The translations under genes were made by a program, and so were the position numbers. A stretch of 35,946 nt of DNA from JAIOYV01 sp964388245 (lineage in GTDB: Bacteria > Bacteroidota > Bacteroidia > Bacteroidales > M50B96), in assembly GCA_964388245.1 (NCBI GenBank), contig CAYLZH010000012.1, positions 1-35,946 on the forward strand. The letters run 5' to 3'. Below are positions 35,204 through 35,946 of this stretch, piece by piece (position 1 is the stretch's first letter; each line of letters begins with the position of its first letter). The notes under the pieces are model-generated. The model was not told the origin of the DNA and ran no database searches. It saw nothing but the letters and a program-made list of their open reading frames with translations.

Positions 35204-35946
35204 ATGAAAAATAATTTTATACCTCTTTTTGTCTTGTTGGGATTCTCATTGATGCATTGTAAACAAGTGGATCCACCCAGCCCTGTTCTACCTCTTCCTG
35301 CTAAAAATCAAATACAGTGGAATAAGATGGAACGCAATGCATTTATTCATTTTGGATTGAACACCTTTAACGATATGGAATGGGGTTACGGAGATACACC
35401 TGCTTCCTTTTTCAATCCCTCTGAATTAGATGTAAATCAATGGTGTGATGTCATTAAAAAAGCCGGATTAAGGGGAATTATCCTGACTGCAAAACATCAT
35501 GATGGATTTTGCTTATGGCCATCAGAATATACCGAATATTCTGTCAAAAACTCGCCATGGCGTAATGGCAAAGGCGACCTGGTAAAAGAACTGTCTGTAG
35601 CGTGCAGAAATCACGGACTACAATTCGGTGTTTACCTTTCGCCCTGGGATAGAAACAGCGCTGTTTATGGTGGGCCAGAATACATCGATTATTTTCACAA
35701 TCAATTAACCGAACTCCTAACCAACTACGGTGATATTTTTGAAGTTTGGTTTGACGGCGCAAATGGTGGAACCGGGTATTATGGCGGGGCAAATGAAGAA
35801 CGATCTGTCAATCGTAAAACTTATTATGACTGGCCAGCGACAAATGCCCTTGTTCGCAAACTTCAGCCCAATGCTTTAATATTTAGCGATGCAGGTCCTG
35901 ATATTCGATGGTGTGGAAACGAAAGCGGAATAGGAGGAAGAACCAA
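35204..35946 (+). CDS. Alpha-L-fucosidase (GH29) lipoprotein, 3' end outside window
   Basis: 247 residues are visible before the window ends. A lipoprotein signal ends at LLGFSLMHC, so Cys19 is the likely lipidated residue. The GH29 barrel follows: MERNAFIHFGLNTF (42-55), LTAKHHDGFCLWPS (94-107), FGVYLSPWDRN (141-151) and VWFDGANGG (181-189), where Asp184 is the expected catalytic nucleophile. GH29 enzymes remove alpha-linked L-fucose from glycans with retention. Lipidation points to a periplasmic or surface-attached enzyme, as in Bacteroidota glycan-foraging systems; no SusC/SusD pair is visible here. The acid/base residue lies beyond the window. Confidence 0.92.
   Translation, partial: MKNNFIPLFVLLGFSLMHCKQVDPPSPVLPLPAKNQIQWNKMERNAFIHFGLNTFNDMEWGYGDTPASFFNPSELDVNQWCDVIKKAGLRGIILTAKHHDGFCLWPSEYTEYSVKNSPWRNGKGDLVKELSVACRNHGLQFGVYLSPWDRNSAVYGGPEYIDYFHNQLTELLTNYGDIFEVWFDGANGGTGYYGGANEERSVNRKTYYDWPATNALVRKLQPNALIFSDAGPDIRWCGNESGIGGRT

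Overview
The window looks like part of a Bacteroidota (class Bacteroidia) genome from an anaerobic or fermentative organism, probably a metagenome-derived or draft scaffold. The evidence: three proteins carry type IX secretion (T9SS) C-terminal sorting tails, promoters match the Bacteroidota -33/-7 pattern (TTTG ... TAnnTTTG), Shine-Dalgarno sequences are nearly absent, the DNA is AT-rich, and an Rnf complex and an [FeFe]-hydrogenase maturase are present. Two runs of exactly 100 N (8827-8926 and 18546-18645) are scaffold placeholders, and both fall inside tandem-repeat genes. The order within the class cannot be fixed from the sequence alone.

Layout. (1) 1-966, plus strand: the 3' part of a YbdG-type MscS mechanosensitive channel. 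(2) 1183-6888, minus strand: a complete Rnf operon in the order rseC-rnfB-rnfC-rnfD-rnfG-rnfE-rnfA, with a -7 promoter element upstream and a hairpin terminator downstream. (3) 7183-23961, minus strand: a C39-peptidase ABC exporter and its HlyD-type adaptor; a long TPR-like repeat protein (one gene cut in two by the second gap); a small GIN-domain lipoprotein with its own good promoter; and a giant T9SS-tailed surface protein (about 2830 residues as represented) made of at least 32 Ig/PKD-like repeats. A perfect bidirectional hairpin ends the run. (4) 24251-26092, minus strand: a secreted, T9SS-tailed protein resembling clan-A glycoside hydrolases. (5) 26277-28012, plus strand: a TM1266-type hydrogenase regulator and HydG. 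(6) 28163-29640, plus strand: a nucleotidyltransferase and a glycosyltransferase-like protein, tightly linked. (7) 29987-34858, plus strand: a second large T9SS-tailed protein with two blocks of exactly seven beta-propeller blades, each followed by a PKD domain. (8) 35204 to the window end: a GH29 alpha-L-fucosidase lipoprotein, cut by the edge.

How it fits together. Rnf couples ferredoxin:NAD+ electron transfer to an ion gradient, and HydG builds part of the [FeFe]-hydrogenase active site, so both point to ferredoxin-based anaerobic energy metabolism. Most of the rest is cell-envelope biology: large repeat-built surface proteins, a peptide exporter, glycan synthesis and secreted or surface glycosidases.

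The most unusual material is the minus-strand cluster at 7183-23961 together with the related giant at 29987-34858. The two giants share the same end modules, with one stretch about 88% identical at DNA level, in opposite orientation about 18 kb apart. In one giant the modules are contiguous; in the other they are separated by the whole PKD-like array. Repeat periods (207 bp and 192 bp, the latter in a 576-bp super-repeat) allow definite predictions of the true gap lengths.
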